64,000 bases of DNA from NCBI RefSeq assembly GCF_001612905.1, contig NZ_BDBI01000040.1:1-64000 (forward strand), written 5' to 3'. A program made the translations under genes and the position numbers. The first letter of the stretch is position 1, and the number at the start of each line of letters is the position of its first letter. This document shows positions 62,298 through 64,000 of the stretch, piece after piece. The notes under the pieces were generated by a model that saw nothing but the letters and a program-made list of their open reading frames with translations, did not search any database and was not told the origin of the DNA. The DNA comes from Nocardia ignorata NBRC 108230. Lineage in GTDB: Bacteria > Actinomycetota > Actinomycetes > Mycobacteriales > Mycobacteriaceae.

Positions 62298-64000
62298 GTG
62301 CCCAGCGAGTCGACCGCCGGACGACCGGCGGACCGAGGGCGGGGCGAGGTCGGACTACGCAAGCTGCTCGAAGCAAATCGCACTTTCGATGCCGACACCA
62401 CCGCCCTGCCCACCCAGCCCATCAGCACCATCGCCCGTGACCACCGCCCACAGGCGCCTCAGCCGACCCCGCCGGGCGACCAGCAGCTGGTCAAGCGGAT
62501 CGGGATCGCCGTCGGTGCCGTGTTCGCGGTCGGCACCGCCGCCTACCTGGCCGACTTAGCGCTGAACGTGGGCGAGGTGCCACGCGGCGTCGTCGTCGCC
62601 GGCGTGGAGGTCGGCGGGATGGAGCAGGGCGAGGCCGACGCCAAGCTGCGCAGCGTCCTCGGCCCGCGCGCCGACCAACCGCTACCCGTGCGCATCGGCG
62701 ATGTGCAGGCCAGCATGGTGCCCTCGGCGGCCGGTCTCGGCATCGACTGGGACGCCACCTGGGATGCCGTCGGCGGTCAGCCGCTGAACCCGGTCGGTCG
62801 ACTGGTCTCACTGTTCGGGACGCGCGACGTCCCCGTGTCCAGCACCGTTGACAACGCGGCGCTCGATCAGCAGCTGAGCACGTTCCGCACTCACGACAAC
62901 CCCACCGTGGAAGGCACCGTTCGCTTCGAGAACGGCGCACCCGTCGCGGTGCCGCCGGTCCCGGGCCGGGTGCTCGACATCGACGGCGCGCGCAGCACCA
63001 TCACCGAGCGCTGGGCCGAGGTGAGTCTGCTCGACCTGCCCGTCGTCGCGGCACCGGTCGAGGTGCGAACCGAAGCGGTGCAGGCGGCGTTGCGCGATAT
63101 CGCCACGCCCGCTGTCGCCTCGCCGATCACGTTGACGGCCAAGGACACCCGGGTGGCCCTGACGCCCGAACAGATCGCGAGCGTGCTGAATTTCGTACCC
63201 GACGGCAACGGCGGGCTCGCCCCGCAGATCGACAACGACGCCGTGATCGGGCTGCTCGGTCCACAGGTGGTGACCACCGAGATCGAGCCCAAGGACGCCA
63301 CATTCACCGTCGGCGCCGGAAAGCCGACGGTCGTACCGGCCGTGGTCGGCGAAAAGATCGACTGGGCCAAGACGCTGGAGAAGCTGCCCGCGCTGCTCAC
63401 CCAGCCGGGTGAGCGGACATTCGAGGCCGTCTATCAGCGCATCGAACCGAAGCTCACCACCGAGGCCGCCGAGAAGCTCGGCATCAACGAAACCATCGGC
63501 GAATTCACCACCGGCGGGTTCAGCGGACCCTCCGGGGTGAACATCCGGACCGTGGCCGCCAAGGTGAACGGTGCAGTCGTGAAACCCGGAGATACGTTCT
63601 CGCTCAACGGTTTCACCGGTCCGCGCACCGCTGCGGAAGGGTATGTCGAGTCCGGGATCATCGACAAGGGCAGGCCGAGCACGGCGGTCGGCGGCGGCAT
63701 CAGCCAGTTCGCCACGACGCTGTACAACGCCGCCTACTTCGCGGGCATGGAAGACGCCGGCCACACCGAGCACAGCTACTACATCTCGCGCTACCCCGCC
63801 GCGCGCGAGGCGACAGTGTTCGACGGCGCGATCGACCTGGCCTTCCGCAACAACTCCGAACACGGTGTGTTCATCCAGGCCATCGCTACCGGTTCCGACA
63901 TCACGGTGCGGCTGTGGGGAACGAAAACCGTTGACGTGGAGTCGATCACGGGCGAGAAGTCCAAGCCGACGGAACCGACCGAGATCACCCTGCCCAAAGG
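62298..64000 (+). CDS. VanW-family envelope protein with PG-binding domain, cut by the window end
   Basis: At least 567 residues from the GTG at 62298, with GGAAGGAC upstream; no stop before 64000, hence partial. A short cytoplasmic tail, one membrane helix (RIGIAVGAVFAVGTAAYLADL at about residue 67) and then an extracytoplasmic region with two PG_binding_4-like domains (GEVPRGVVVAGVEVGGMEQGEADAKLR, RALxxxx) and the VanW domain (FTTGGFSGPSGVNIRTVAAKVNGAVVKPGDTFSLNGFTGPRT, GGGISQFATTLYNAAYFAGM). VanW proteins are linked to peptidoglycan and glycopeptide resistance; function unproven. Confidence 0.9.
   Translation, partial: MPSESTAGRPADRGRGEVGLRKLLEANRTFDADTTALPTQPISTIARDHRPQAPQPTPPGDQQLVKRIGIAVGAVFAVGTAAYLADLALNVGEVPRGVVVAGVEVGGMEQGEADAKLRSVLGPRADQPLPVRIGDVQASMVPSAAGLGIDWDATWDAVGGQPLNPVGRLVSLFGTRDVPVSSTVDNAALDQQLSTFRTHDNPTVEGTVRFENGAPVAVPPVPGRVLDIDGARSTITERWAEVSLLDLPVVAAPVEVRTEAVQAALRDIATPAVASPITLTAKDTRVALTPEQIASVLNFVPDGNGGLAPQIDNDAVIGLLGPQVVTTEIEPKDATFTVGAGKPTVVPAVVGEKIDWAKTLEKLPALLTQPGERTFEAVYQRIEPKLTTEAAEKLGINETIGEFTTGGFSGPSGVNIRTVAAKVNGAVVKPGDTFSLNGFTGPRTAAEGYVESGIIDKGRPSTAVGGGISQFATTLYNAAYFAGMEDAGHTEHSYYISRYPAAREATVFDGAIDLAFRNNSEHGVFIQAIATGSDITVRLWGTKTVDVESITGEKSKPTEPTEITLPK

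Overview
The window is high-GC actinobacterial chromosome, most likely Nocardia or a close mycolic-acid-containing relative. The evidence is a set of recognisable mycobacterial-type genes: EtfD (Rv0338c-like), AlaT/AspC (Rv0337c-like), dcd (Rv0321-like), UDP-glucose dehydrogenase (Rv0322-like), HtdX-FabG4 divergent from FadA2 (Rv0241c-Rv0243-like), FadE5 (Rv0244c-like) and a corynomycolyl-transferase-like esterase. GTG starts, TGATG/GTGA/ATGA overlaps and many small secreted proteins fit this. There is one tRNA (Gly, CCC), no rRNA, no insertion sequence and no CRISPR array.

1-1167: 36-bp tandem repeats running off the left edge, a secreted protein, then an orphan iron-box-like site with a 19-codon ORF. 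1168-19142: what looks like an undescribed specialised-metabolite locus. Operon A (12146 to 1168, minus strand, nine tightly coupled genes) encodes a UbiA prenyltransferase, a HisC-like aminotransferase, a 1065-residue tandem thiamine-diphosphate enzyme, a UbiE-like methyltransferase, a P450, a second methyltransferase and an NMT1/SsuABC-type ABC transporter. An alpha/beta hydrolase is divergent from it. Operon B (18930 to 13097) encodes a StrR-type ParB-fold regulator, a cysteine hydrolase, HypE, HypF and a BASS transporter. Both promoter regions carry the same inverted repeat (GTsCAACyG-N10-CrGTTGsAC), close to the StrR operator, which ties the two operons into one regulon. HypE/HypF normally make the cyanide ligand of [NiFe]-hydrogenase, yet no hydrogenase or hypCD gene is present here, so a CN- or carbamoyl-transfer step in a natural-product pathway is a real possibility.

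19497-32494: core genes (etfD with a long repetitive tail, a DUF218 protein, ugd, a membrane-anchored Hsp70-like protein, YibE/F, alaT, an XRE-TPR regulator, dcd, tRNA-Gly). 32612-40109: small lipoproteins, an MFS exporter with an FMN reductase, a crotonase, a DUF4185 secreted protein, a methyltransferase, a flavodoxin and a hydrolase. 40206-49748: fadE5, Uma2 nuclease, a LysR/MFS/SGNH-lipase group, an XRE regulator, a secreted repeat protein, a GlxA-type regulator and a cysteine hydrolase. 49773-53889: an HD hydrolase followed by a run of small, lower-GC, unrecognised genes with degenerate members. 54036-64000: a second secreted repeat protein, the htdX-fabG4/fadA2 beta-oxidation locus, cell-envelope secreted proteins, gnd2-like 6-phosphogluconate dehydrogenase and a VanW-family envelope protein cut by the window end.

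Two regulons can be read from the DNA. One is the StrR-type regulon above. The other is a beta-oxidation regulon: etfD, fadE5 and fadA2/fabG4 each carry a pair of 12-bp palindromic sites (TACCCGCsAGTA-like) 27-30 bp apart. Two secreted repeat proteins (47496 and 54036) also share a promoter-like element with identical internal spacing.
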